A stretch of DNA of 64,000 bases from Brachypodius melanocephalos (lineage: Eukaryota; Chordata; Aves; Passeriformes; Pycnonotidae), in contig VZSR01001854.1 in the NCBI GenBank assembly GCA_013398615.1, positions 8,817,053-8,881,052 of the forward strand. Reading direction: 5' to 3'. Position numbers and translations under genes: made by a program. Shown piece after piece: positions 11,946 through 23,502 of this stretch; the stretch's first letter is position 1; each line of letters begins with the position of its first letter. The notes under the pieces were generated by a model. The model did not search any database. It saw only the letters and a list, made by a program, of their open reading frames with translations, and was not told the DNA's origin.

Positions 11946-12717
11946 TGAAAAACAATATCAGAAAAAAACTTGCCCTGCTGATATTAAATAGCTATTTAAA
12001 GCTGCAAAGAGAAAAGCACTAATAAATACAGCCTGACAAACGGTAATTATAATAAAGGGACTCTTTCAGATGTTTAGCTGAAGGCAGGGGCAGAGTCCTT
12101 GAGATGTCAGGCCTTGCACCTCACACACCTAACCTAGTCACAGTTGGATGATTTTAAGACACCAGACTGAAGACAACGGCTCTTAGTCCTCAAGAACTCA
12201 AAGCACCAGAACTTGTTCTCTGTCCCACTGGACCCTAGAGCTGAGGAATGTGTAAAGGTTTTGTGTAGTCTCTGTCTTCTCCAGGCTCTCTGCAATCCCT
12301 TTGCAGAGTTTTGATTCAGGCAGCTTGAAAGAACTTAGGATTTCCTTCTACCTTGTAGCCTAGAAACACAAGTTTCTCACTACCTGCCTCCAAAAAAATC
12401 TCAAAGGTAGAGCTAAAAGAAAAATTATAGGCTGTGCTGAGGGAACAAAAAATCCCCAACAAATAAACAACCCCAACCAAACCAAAAAAAATCCCACACC
12501 AACAAAATAAGCATAAGCACAGAAACACATTCTGCTTTGCTTGGTATCAAAGGATATTTTGAAAAGGTAAGATATGCTTCAAATCATTTTAATTCAGGAT
12601 GAATTTAACCAGTAATGAACCAGAATATAGAAGAATAGGAAAAAATTATCATCTTGCCATAATTAGGCTACCAAGGCTTTGGTCTGCACATACAGTGCAC
12701 ATAGAAATTAACTAATG

Positions 12718-12775
12718 AGATCTAGTAGATGATCCTTAGGTCCTTTCCAACACAAATCATTCTGTGATTCTATGA
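12718..12775 (+). mobile_element. CR1 LINE 3'-terminal remnant
   Basis: About 58 bp resembling the last bases of CR1: TAGATGATCCTTAGGTCC, TTTCCAACACAAATCATTCT and the octamer pair ATTCTGTGATTCTATG. Confidence 0.85.
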
Positions 12776-15097
12776 CCAGGATTACAAGCCACATTCCATG
12801 AAATAAGACCACCATAACCCATTTCACAATGTTATTTTAATTTGAATACTATAGCTGATATCACAAATTTCCTTTCAAGATTGTTTTCTACCCTATTTCC
12901 TGTAAACCTCTGACCTGTTTTACCTCTTGCACAGCTACATCCCCAAACTCCACATGAACAAAGAGAAACTGAAAATGTTCCATCAAGGAAAGATATCTAT
13001 AAGTCACAATGGATGTAATTTTATTTTCTCTTGCCATTGCTTGTCATTTTCTTTAATTTATGAGTCCGATTCCACTTTTATAGCTTAGATGGTATAATTC
13101 ATAGCCAAATTCCTAAATCATTGTAAAATAAACAAATGCTCTGGTACACTTCTGTTGCTTCTTCCTTTCTTCTATTCTGGCTGCCAAAACAGTTTCAACT
13201 AGACCTTTAGGTGAAAGCTAAAAGCGATAATAATTTAAATTCAAAATTTTAAGTCTGTATAAAGATATGGCAATACACTTTCCTTCCCCATTAAAAATAA
13301 ACCTAAAGAAATCACCTATTAATACCACTACCTATTTCTATTTCACTGCAGTTGGTGCAACTATGTGAAGATGAAAATACATGAAATTGTATGGATAACA
13401 ACCTACCTACAAAGCCTCAAAATTTGACCTGCATACAAAAAGACTAAGGTGACTAATAATGAAGGTCAAAAGGAAAATGATCCTGGTATTTCTGCCCTAA
13501 ATAAAGAAAACAGTTTAGACAAAAAAGTTGAGGAAACGGCAAATGATGTGAAGTACATGCACTTACTATGCCTTCCTATCTGCCCTTTTTCTTTAGGTTC
13601 TTGTTACTTTTTTATCCCTAAAAGATGATCAGCAACAGCTTTTTGCACCTCAATAATACCTAGGCAATGCCTCCACACTTGTTTAACTGCTGCAGTTGGT
13701 TTATATAGGACACATCAGAGCAGAGCAAGACAGCAGAGCATTGCTTAAGATACTGGCAAAGCTTTGCAAAGACTTCAAGAGTCACAACTCTCTGATCATT
13801 TAACAGCATTGCTGTTTTTACATTTCTAAGAGCAGAGAGGTAAACAAGTAGAATGATGATTCAGATAGACTTTTGGAGCAATATATACTGAAATATATAC
13901 AGAAAGAGAGAAGAAACGTTATTTTCAGAGCTTGGAAGAGCATTTTGGTCAACACTTGAAGGCCACTGTTATTGATCCTTCAAAGAGAAATGCCATTCTA
14001 CCAAGCTGCTGCCTTTTTTTCCTTCTCACATCTCATCCTATGTGTAAAAGACCTTTCTTGTTCTCAGAGGATCATGTTTACAAACACTGGGAACACACTG
14101 GAGAGGTGAACTCTCTAAGGCAAGTATACTCCAGTGCATAAGACACTATTATACAGATCCAGAGAAATGCACTCACACCCTGTATGGCATTGTATTTCCT
14201 CAGGTAGTTCACAAAAGCTAAACCCACAGTGGAAAAAATCAAAGTAAAATATTAAGGCAAAGTCATACTGTGATTTCATTTGCCATGCAGCTACCGTCTA
14301 TTTAAACTTCCGTGCTTTCTTCACTCCTCCTGAAGTTCAGATAGGAAAATCTACCATTGCCTTTACAGCAAAGTGCACTGCTGTTAACTGGACTCTGCAT
14401 GTATACCAAAGCATAGAACATTTCCTTTCAGCAAGACCTGCAGTCAGAAAAGAATATCCCTACTAGAAAACCTGACACACCTACAGAGATGTTTTAATTC
14501 ATATAAAAAGAGCTGATATCAACTTCAAACAGTAATAAGACCTGGACCTGAGATACCCATCAGGTTGTAAATTTTAAATTTTTCTGTTATTATTTATGCA
14601 TTAATGGGTCAATCCATATCTATACATCAATGCAGCCTTTTTTTATGGTATGGCTTCAAAAGAAAAATTTTCTTAACCTATCTTATATCTATTCCTCTAC
14701 TGCATTCCTTATGGGAGCTTTTAAGATATCACAAAGAGTAACATTACAAATTTCACTCTTTTACGTTCTCCTTTAGAATCTGCTTGACGTCACACTTCAA
14801 ATCCTACCTGCACAGGAGAAATTAATGTGTTGTCCTGCTCCAAACCTAAAATAGCAGGTTAGATTTTCGTATGGTATTGTTGTCAAAGACTAATAAAGAC
14901 CTGATGCTACGAACAGCCACTACCTTACCAAGCCATTTCATTTCATAGATAAATCTTTCCAAATGCTCTTCTTTTTTATACCCCATTTCCATTTTCACCC
15001 ATACCAATCACACTGTGAAAAGAATTATTATCTCTGTCATAAGTGAGCATATGTCATCCAATGTCAAAGCACACCCAAAGGCTAGGTAGCTCAGCTC

Positions 15098-15152
15098 ATA
15101 TGTATATGTGTATGTGTATGTGTATGTATACGTGTATGTGTATGTACATGTA
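15098..15152. repeat. (TATGTG)n microsatellite
   Basis: About nine imperfect TATGTG/TATGTA units, ending in TACATGTA. Confidence 0.95.
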
Positions 15153-15482
15153 TTAAAGAGATTCACATCCACAGATATCTGCCTGCATGTTTATCCTGGA
15201 GATGTTTTCTTTGTCTAATTTCGTGCTTCAGTTGTTTTAAATATCCAAAACTAGGAACCAGAGATAAACATCAAAGAAAAGAAACCCAACATATTTCTTC
15301 CTATTACAGTAATAAAAAAAAATTAATTTCTCTCATCTGGGCCTTTAGTAATCTATACCACAACCTGAGTTTTACATCAAATGATGATGTTGATTCTCTC
15401 TACTTTGCTGTTTCATACCTACCATAGCACTCATCATATTTGACATAGACAGCAACTCTAAGAGATGTGGATCAAAGTATCT

Positions 15483-15525
15483 AAAATAAAATAAAATAAA
15501 ATAAAACAAAATAAAATAAAATAAA
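15483..15525. repeat. (AAAAT)n microsatellite
   Basis: Eight or nine AAAAT units with one AAAAC. Confidence 0.95.
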
Positions 15526-17535
15526 CCCCATCCACCACTGTATCTCTGATCTATAGCCTCTAAGTAATTATACAATCAAATCTTTCCTTACAGTGTTGTG
15601 GAAAGTCACTAGAACTTAAAACATCATGAGAAAAACCTAGAATTTTTCCATAGGAGATGATAGAGAAAAATAAAAGATTAGTTATGGTTTAGGATGTCTG
15701 AAAACGTGGAAAATCATGATAATAAAAAAAAGAAGTCTCAGCTGTATCTTGGACAAACCAACCCTGCAGTCTTGGCTCTACATGAAGCAAATTGAACAAA
15801 CACTTAATGGAGCCTAATAAGCAAACCAAGGTCTGTGCTGTTGGTTAGAAACTCGACAGGAATCCAAAGTTGAGCACAAAAAATGCATAGCATCAGAGGC
15901 TCGGCTGTATTCATTGTTTTCTGGTAAAACCAAAATAGCATCACGATCTCTGCCTGCATCTTGGCAATCCTCAAATATCAGAAATATGCGTTTTCAAACA
16001 AACAGGTCCTTAGGACTTCTCAGCACAGCTTTCCTTTATTTAGACCACTATTTCCCTGTATTTTTCTAGGATCATAAAGGGTGTGAAAGACCTTGAGTCC
16101 AGAGTGCACTGTGCAAAGGAGCTGTGTCCAGCTAGCCTACAAATTCGTGGGAAATTTTGGAATTCCCTGTGCTGCTCTTTGCTTCAGAGGAAGAGTCCTA
16201 ACAGGCTTCCAGGCAGGACCCTAAAAATAGTAAAGTTCATAGATACATAATTCCCTGTTTGCTTCTCTGTTTTTTTTACCTTATCAATACAGCTCTCCTG
16301 AAGGCCAGCTTTCTTCAGACTGAAAATCTGGAAGCCTCAGGTGGACCTGAAAAGTTGGTCTTTCTCATCTTTTTAGCCTCATGGTCTACTAAGAGAAAGC
16401 TTGCTACAGCCAGCTTTGGTCACTGATGCAGAATGCAGGCTCCACTCTGCTAAGTTCTTAAGATGGCAGTCAGTTCTTTCACTTATGAGGTGTCAAACAC
16501 AGGAATACTGACAGGAAAGCTCTAACCATGGCCAGGTTATGTCTAGACAAACATATCTAGTGTTAGAAGATTGATCTTAGCAATTCCTTGGTGACTTTCG
16601 ATAATATAAACCCAATCAAAGCTATGGATATAAAAAGCAGAGAGTCTAATAAAGAGAGGTAAATACCTAATCCTAGCTATTCACAACTTCATAAACCTCA
16701 GTCTTTCACTGTAACTAAATCCATAGTGATGGAGCCCTTCACTCAAATGCTGGTAAGAGGTGTGAGTGTAAATCTCCCAGAAGCTCACTTGAATATGTTT
16801 GCTAAGGTCTGGCTGACACAGCTCTGATGGGACACCCAGGGTGAGAGATGAGTATGATCTCTGTGCCGTATGGAAGAAAGGGAAATGCACAGCAAAATGT
16901 GAGATATTGAAGAACTGGGAGGAGCATTTGTTTCTGATTTCTATGTACCGAACTCAGAGAAGCTGCACAGTGCTCAATACAGCACTGAGAACTTCTTAGC
17001 AGGCTGCCTTTTAGTCTCTGAAACCCAGTCAGGATGAGACAGAAAGACAGAGAGACAGAAATTTGCCTTTTAGTGCTTATTTAGCTATAAATCACTGCAT
17101 ACACTAACAACATAAATCTAGTGCAAATTCCATGCCACTCCTTGCATTTTCCCCTGACTCTATCCATGGTGTCACTGGAAAAAAGCTAGCTTTACTTTGA
17201 AAAGAAAACAAACAACAAAACCCATGGAAGAATGTGTCTAAAATTCTACTGCATAAGAAGCAGCATGCTAGACCACAGACTGAAAGCACTCAGTTTGGAC
17301 CAGGGCAGAAAACCTTAGGAGGTACCTTCAGCACAGCATTTAAAACATCATGTTAACAGGACTGAAGTTCCCACCAGGCTTACTGGTGCTCTGTGTCATC
17401 GTGGTAAGAGAAAGAAGTTTTAGCAAAGCAGACCTGCTGCTGGTGAGGGCAGGCATCTTAAAGTACGCTGCAGGAGGTACAGACCTTTAAATCAACCTTC
17501 AGCCTTTCCTAGTTACTAGCTGTTACTGACTTCTT

Positions 17536-17557
17536 TACTTATTTATTTATTTATTTA
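17536..17557. repeat. (TTTA)n microsatellite
   Basis: Five TTTA units. Confidence 0.9.
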
Positions 17558-17584
17558 GTAACAGGCACATCAGGCTGGGCTTTG

Positions 17585-17860
17585 CGCTCCACGAAAGCTA
17601 TTTTAACACAAAGCAGATTTGGATCCTTATTTGTTTTGAAGCGAAAAAACAATACATTTAGTTTGGAAAAAGGCTGCCAAGTGGATGAAAAAGGCCTGCA
17701 AGTTTTCCTTTTGGTCGCCCTCAGCATTTACGGTCAACTTTTCCCAGCTCAAAACCCAAAGTCTGCTCTCAATTAGCCTGGCGTAGATCAGACCAACTCC
17801 ATCGACTTCAGACAACTTTTCTGGATATAGAGCATTCTGAGACAGAACAGAACTTGGCCA
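17585..17860 (-). repeat. Possible ancient amniote interspersed repeat
   Basis: In minus sense the end of this segment reads TGAAGTCGATGGAGTTGGTC, then TGATCTACGCCAGGCTAATTGAGAGCAG (split here for length). This resembles a motif common in bird, turtle and crocodile DNA (TGAAGTCAATGGAGTTAC... TTTACACCAG). The stretch is also richer in CpG than its surroundings. Family and limits are uncertain. It does not look like an FHOD3 exon, although the minus frame stays open for 121 codons. Confidence 0.45.
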
Positions 17861-20145
17861 ATATTGTCCTTCTTCTGTTGTTTTACCGGCACCACGATTT
17901 TCTCTTTTTCTGGAAGACTTATCAGTTGACACAAAGCAGATGACTGTGGACAACCTGTTTGATGTGGTAAACAACAGCAAAGCAATTGCCAAAACAGCTG
18001 ATGAGCTAGAAAGAAAAGAAACATGAACATTGTGGGAAGGAGAATTATGGGAAAGAACTTCAACCTTCTTCTGATTTTGATACAGAAGTCCAAAAATAAC
18101 CTAGAATATTTCCCAAAATAAAACTTAGTACAGTGTAAGAGTGCAACTTCAGTCTCTGTCCATCAGAAGCAATTCCGCTGGGTCTAATCCACTGTAAAAC
18201 CAGACATAAGACATCTGCAGCCACACACAAAGTTTAGAACTTCCAGCAGGAACAACACAGTAAAATTATCATCGGTGTTGTTACAATTCCTACTGGGAAA
18301 GAAAATGTAGTGAAGGAATAGAGATTAAAATCCATTTTGTAACTATTTTTGGGGAAGTACAGCACTGCAAAAACTTACTGCCAAATTTTTTTTCCTTTCT
18401 CAAGAGGACCAGGGTTATTAACCAGAGGATCATTAGCAGGAGACAACTGTTTCATGGCTGAACGGAAGTAATTTTCGATTTACAGAGGTAATAAGTAATT
18501 TTTATCCATTTGTATAGATTCCTCTCTACAACATTAACAATAGAAGCAGCAGGGTCAGAATGAGCATTTCTTTTGCCAAAACCTGGTGATCATACTCTAA
18601 CACAGGATTTTAAAATTTCAACACAAATTGCCACAAGATCTAAACTTATGATGCTCTATTCAAGTCCTTTAAGTCCATAAATATCTTGCTTTGTGCTCAA
18701 ATTTGAAAATTTTATTCCAGAGAACCTCTTTCCATTTAAGTCTAAATCAAATTCTATAAACGTGTAAAAACCTTAAAGGACTCATGCAACTTCACTATTT
18801 TCCTGCCTAAACATTAATGAATAGAAGCCATAAGGCTTTTCCTTTTTTCCTCTCTGTTTAGCTATCAGGTGTAGAGATACTGTTGCTCACATCTGGACTA
18901 TTTCACTGAAAGTTGAGACTTACTGGAATATGATAAAGCAGGAAGGCTGTTTTTCCTCTTCCTACCACAACTACAGATTTGTGCAGATAATGAATCTAAA
19001 AATGTGAAGGACTGAATCTGCTTATCTGAAATGCCTGTTTACCAGAAACATTTTACCAGAAAAATGAGAATTATAAAAGATCCAACAGTTGACTAACTGC
19101 TTTTTATGGTAACTTAAACAATTTCACTGAGCATAGAACTTGCATCCTCAAATCCTGAACATACTTTATAGTCTATATTGTCCCATAGGAAAAAAAAATC
19201 TGATTTGCCAGCTACAATAATATTCTGTATCTACCTGCTAAGAGGACTGGAAAATGGGGATCGGGGCTGAGGCAGTATTCTTACTTAACTAATATGCAAA
19301 GTAAAGATCAGAATTACACACATTCATAATTGAATGCCTGTTTCCTTACAGAGCCAGGTGAGCAAGTTGGACACTCCAAATGGAATTGAAGAGAATTTAA
19401 TTATTGTCCTACAGAAGATAACTGCAACATGAAATTAAAATTGATTGCTTAGATAAAGACTTCTTTCTTGTATTTAAACTTAAATTATGCTTTAAAATAT
19501 GTCACTGTCAAAGACTGTGGGAAGCAGAATTGGATTTTTTTTTAAAGTAACATGATTATTGAAATTGTTATGATGGTTTAAAAATATTTCAGTTTCTGAA
19601 ACTAATCTTGTGCTTTTATTCCCTCTATTCTATTCCCACTAAAATTAGCTCAAACACAAATTTATTAGAAGTTACTGAAGACTCTAAAATAAAGCTAGCA
19701 AGCACACACAATAATAGTGAGAAGACATATTGGTAGAAGCTGTTGTCCTAGATGACATTTATTTTTTAAAATTAATTAATAGTAAGGGAATGAACAATTT
19801 CTGCAGAGTTGAAGCATCTCCTCATTTCCAATCCAAATTCATCAGCTTAACAACAAAAAATTATAAATCATATAATCATAAATATCTGCTCCACATCCAT
19901 GGTTACAGATTTGCAGTCATATTGTTAAGTCTTGAAGCAGAGCCCAAGGTCATGCACAAGGCATCCCATGCAGAGCAGCTGAAGGTCCCAGCTGTACTCA
20001 CACTGAAGGTGCTTTAAACTCATCCTCAAATGCACTGTCATCCTTGTTATCAGCCTGTAAGACCATGGGGCTCTCAGCTGTCAGCCCACTAAAGACCAGC
20101 CCATGAAGGTGATGGAAAACAAGTAACAATGTATTGTCAAATGCC

Positions 20146-20182
20146 AAAAGAAAAAAAAAGAAAAAAAAAAAAAAAAGAAAAT
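20146..20182. repeat. A-rich tract with G interruptions
   Basis: A runs of 9 and 16 bases separated by single G. Confidence 0.95.
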
Positions 20183-21277
20183 AATGCGCTATTTATATGG
20201 TATACAACACACAACTACTGTTTCTGGAGTCTTATATTTTCATATTGCCAGAATCCACTTTAGTCAACCCAGCTCTCCTTGCAAGGACTGCTTTACATGC
20301 AACATAGGATTTTAAGCCTCCAAGTTTACATCCCCTGCTAACCAATGAACTTCCCAAAGATTATAATTAATATAAGATATGCTCTTGTACAGACCATACT
20401 TCTGTTTTTCAAACTGCATCTTCAGCAGTGTCCAGCTTTTGCTATCTGCAGCTTATGTATCACTGCCTGAGCTAGTCATTCAGATTCCCTTCAGAGTCAA
20501 CAGCCAGTCTCAGAGCTTGATTCACCTTGGTCAAAATTTCAGGCATGCAGAACACATTAGATAACTGAAGGCCCACCAGTGCTTGCTGCACTCCACTGAC
20601 ATCAAAGAGAGGACAGCTGACATCTAACTTCGGCCAAATGACTTCCAGCCCTCTTGTGCAGCAGTCAGACACACTGAGGATCTGCAACCTAAGCACACAC
20701 AGCCTAAGCCAACCATCGTAGGACTGGCAAAGACACCATCTTCAACTGACTCCACTGTTGCAGACTGCTGCCCAGCTAGCCATTACTGCCTCTCTTTTGC
20801 TAATTATAAAACATTAGATATATTCACTACTATGCTCAAAGGCAAATATTTATGCTTGAATGAAGAGGAGGGAAAAAAACCCAAACCTGTAACATATACA
20901 GGACAAGTAGCTCTGAATTAATGTTACCATGTTAATTACATGGCTCTTGTTACAATCTTCTGTTACGTGGGCATAGTGAATATAAAATCTGTCAATGAAT
21001 AAAATTAAGCTGAGGTAGCTTCCCAATGCTCTGTCTCATGTGGTTTGGGTCCACTTACTTAGGATGCATGGTACCACAGAACTTAGCTACGTAGGTAAGT
21101 CACCAACAAATCCATTTCTTCTTTGTGCTGGTGTTTTAACTCTGAACATGCTTTTGTTTTTCTCATTTTTATTTCAATGAAAAGAGGAAGATAAAGAAAA
21201 GCCTATCATATTAATAAAGTGCAATGAACAGAAAGCAACGGGAGAAAAAAGGAGCATCCCTGAGCTCCCGCCCTTAC

Positions 21278-21510
21278 CTCTCGCTGAGCTCTTCCACGCG
21301 CTGCCCGTGGCTGAGCACGAAGCTCGACTGCCCGCAGGGGCTGGCGGGGGCTGACAAGGCGCTCTTGCCGTTCTGTGCCGAGTGCCTGCGGCTCCGCCGG
21401 CGCTCCAGCCCCCGGCGCTCACCAGCACCAAGGCTGGCCCTCCTCCGATCCTTGCGCCCGCTGGGAGGGGGCTCAGCGCTCTCATCTCCATCTTCATGCC
21501 TCAGCGTCAC
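21278..21510 (-). CDS. FHOD3: FHOD3 exon E: basic Ser-rich linker after FH3 (VTLRHEDGDESAEPPP...)
   Basis: This 233-base exon follows acceptor TTTCTTTCTCAG and ends at the strong donor GAGAG|GTAAGG. It holds 77 codons plus two bases (phase 2). The product starts VTLRHEDGDESAEPPPSG, has a strongly basic stretch (RKDRRRASL, then GLERRRSRRHS), and then ALSAPASPCGQS. RRRASL and RRHS resemble basophilic-kinase sites; that is inferred from sequence only. Mammalian FHOD3 has the same order of motifs in the linker between FH3 and the coiled coil. Base composition is very different from the neighbours: GC-rich, with about 22 CpGs in roughly 215 bases inside AT-rich introns. Open frames on the opposite strand here are shadows of this composition. 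Confidence 0.96.
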
Positions 21511-23358
21511 CTGAGAAAGAAAGACTGCTTCAGCCACCAGTCTTCACACCTAGGCTTAAAAATCTCCTCGTCTCAACATGATTAACTCCCGTTAGCATCC
21601 CTGTTTCTACAGCTGTCCCTGAAAGTCACTGGCTATCCATTAATGCGGTGTGACAGCTCTAACAATGGAATTATATACTGATGCCTTGCATACAACACCA
21701 CAGGACCTGTAACAACATATTTATGTATCTCCTAATCTGTTTCTCTTCTTTTTATTGTGGGACTGAATTTTCAAGGAAGCTGAGCAGCCTTGGACAACTA
21801 CATCTCTTTATATCCTTCCAAAATACTTAGGTGAAGACTTGGTTTTAGTGAAGTCAACAGGAAAAAACTCCATGCATTGACTGATTCAACATTTCCTCAC
21901 TTGTATTGATTAAGCAGAAGTTACCAGCTACAGCGTGTTGGAAATAGCAGAGGACTAAAGCATGGGTGCAACACCAAATATTTCCAACTGCTGCACGCTC
22001 CTGATGTGCCAATGTGAAGTACCTCTAACAGAAACAAATGTACATGAGGAGACATATCACTGGAAGAAACAATAGAGTAACTAGTGGCTCTCATCTGAAA
22101 TGTAGCCTAACATTTAAGTAACCATTGTGTGAGAAAGATCCACTCAAATGGGCAGAGGTACAGAAAGGGCAATGTGTGTCATTAGAAGAACGCCTATCTT
22201 CTTCTTTCTATTAGTCTTGTTACTCTGGTAATTCTTACCAGAAGTTTTTTTAAAAAACAAAGGGAGAAGTGAGATATCTCTGCTTGGGGTGTAAAATCTG
22301 TTTCTGTGATGAAAAACAGATTTTTCAGGTAAAAAAACCCCAGAATTGGCAGAAAAAAAGAAGAACCTGCATAAACATGTTTAAATTCATTTTGGTCACC
22401 ATGAAAAAGCTGGCACCCAACTAAGTCAACAGCCAATTCTGCAATTAAGTCTTTCAGTAGGTGCAGCATGCACAAAAACCCAATCCATCCTTTTTAAGAT
22501 TAATCGCAATATTTTAAAAAGGGTTTTATAAGATGATGGATCTGATGATAGAAAAAGAAAGAACATTATTGACCCCTCTCAGTCTCTTGTTCTTCCTGAA
22601 AATTGCTGTATATAAAGCTCAACTCTGCTAGTTAGTGAAGTGGCATGGGAGTAGAATTGATGGAGAAAATGGAGAATCAAATCTATCAAATCCTTTGCTG
22701 GACTGAGGCAGAGATGAAGTCATTTAATTTTGTCACATTAGAACACTAATTCACATTTACATTACAACCTCAGCCTAAACCTCCTTGCTCCAACACTTCC
22801 CAAAGTCTGAAAAAAGGCTAATTACTAAGAAACTGGATATCCTATCCCTACCTATAAATGCTTCAGAAGTAGTTATTTTATACCTAGGTGGTAAATGTGG
22901 AGTCACTGATTACTCCACTGCTGCAAACTGCGTAGGATCTGTTCCAGTGTAAACTCTTAAACATGGGACTTGCTGGATATTCAGCTGCAGAACAAGTGGT
23001 ATTTGTGAAGCTGAGCTCAGCCAAACCTCTTTGATGAGCTGAATACTTTTGCACATGGGAAGAGCTTCTACCTGCTTCAGCATGTGTAATTAGCAGTGGC
23101 AGAGAGGAGGCTAGTAAATGTGCTGGTTTGCCTTGGACTGTGCCCCAGCTTTAATATGAAATGCCTTTGCATTAGAGGCAGCTATGTACCATAGCAGGTC
23201 ACATATACAAATGTGTATAATACTTACAGCAACCAGATGGTTTTCTTTTAAAATAGGAGAGATAACCAAATTTCACCTAGGTTACATTCCCCCCCCTCCT
23301 CTCAGCTTTGAAGTCTGCACAAGCTGTAAGATGCATAAAACAGGGCATGTTATGTTAC
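21511..23358 (-). other. FHOD3: FHOD3 intron between exons D and E (1848 bp)
   Basis: This is the shortest complete intron here. No repeat or conserved motif was recognised. Confidence 0.92.
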
Positions 23359-23502
23359 CTCATAAATGTTAAATTGCTCAACTAAGTCCAAGTCTGTTCC
23401 TTTCTTGTTCAAGTGTCTCTGCGAAATAGCTTCAATGCCTAGCTCTTCCAGACAGTCCACCACATCGTAGAAAGAGTCTTGATCTGGCAATCCTGACAGC
23501 GT
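23359..23502 (-). CDS. FHOD3: FHOD3 exon D: end of FH3/DID (TLSGLPDQDSFYDVV...)
   Basis: This 144-base exon is exactly 48 codons, phase 0 at both ends. The acceptor is TTTGATTCTTAG and the donor is TATGAG|GTAACA. The protein begins TLSGLPDQDSFYDVVDCL, continues EELGIEAISQRHLNKKG and ends TDLDLVEQFNIYE. It closes the armadillo FH3/DID fold. The RHLNKKGTDLDLVEQ stretch separates FHOD3 from FHOD1, whose equivalent region is more divergent. The exon is symmetric (0-0), so skipping would keep frame but remove a core helical repeat; I see nothing suggesting that it is skipped. Confidence 0.97.

Larger units (their letters stand above)
8694..21277 (-). other. FHOD3: FHOD3 intron between exons E and F (12584 bp)
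   Basis: The intron holds a short CR1 tail (12.7 kb), a 30-bp tandem duplication (11.9 kb), several microsatellites and an old repeat with CpGs near 17.6-17.9 kb. No further phase-2 exon was recognised between E and F. Confidence 0.88.

Noticed and set aside
21224..21585. Overlapping plus-strand frames over exon E
   Set aside because: They arise from the GC-rich composition of the minus-strand exon and lack any conserved protein.
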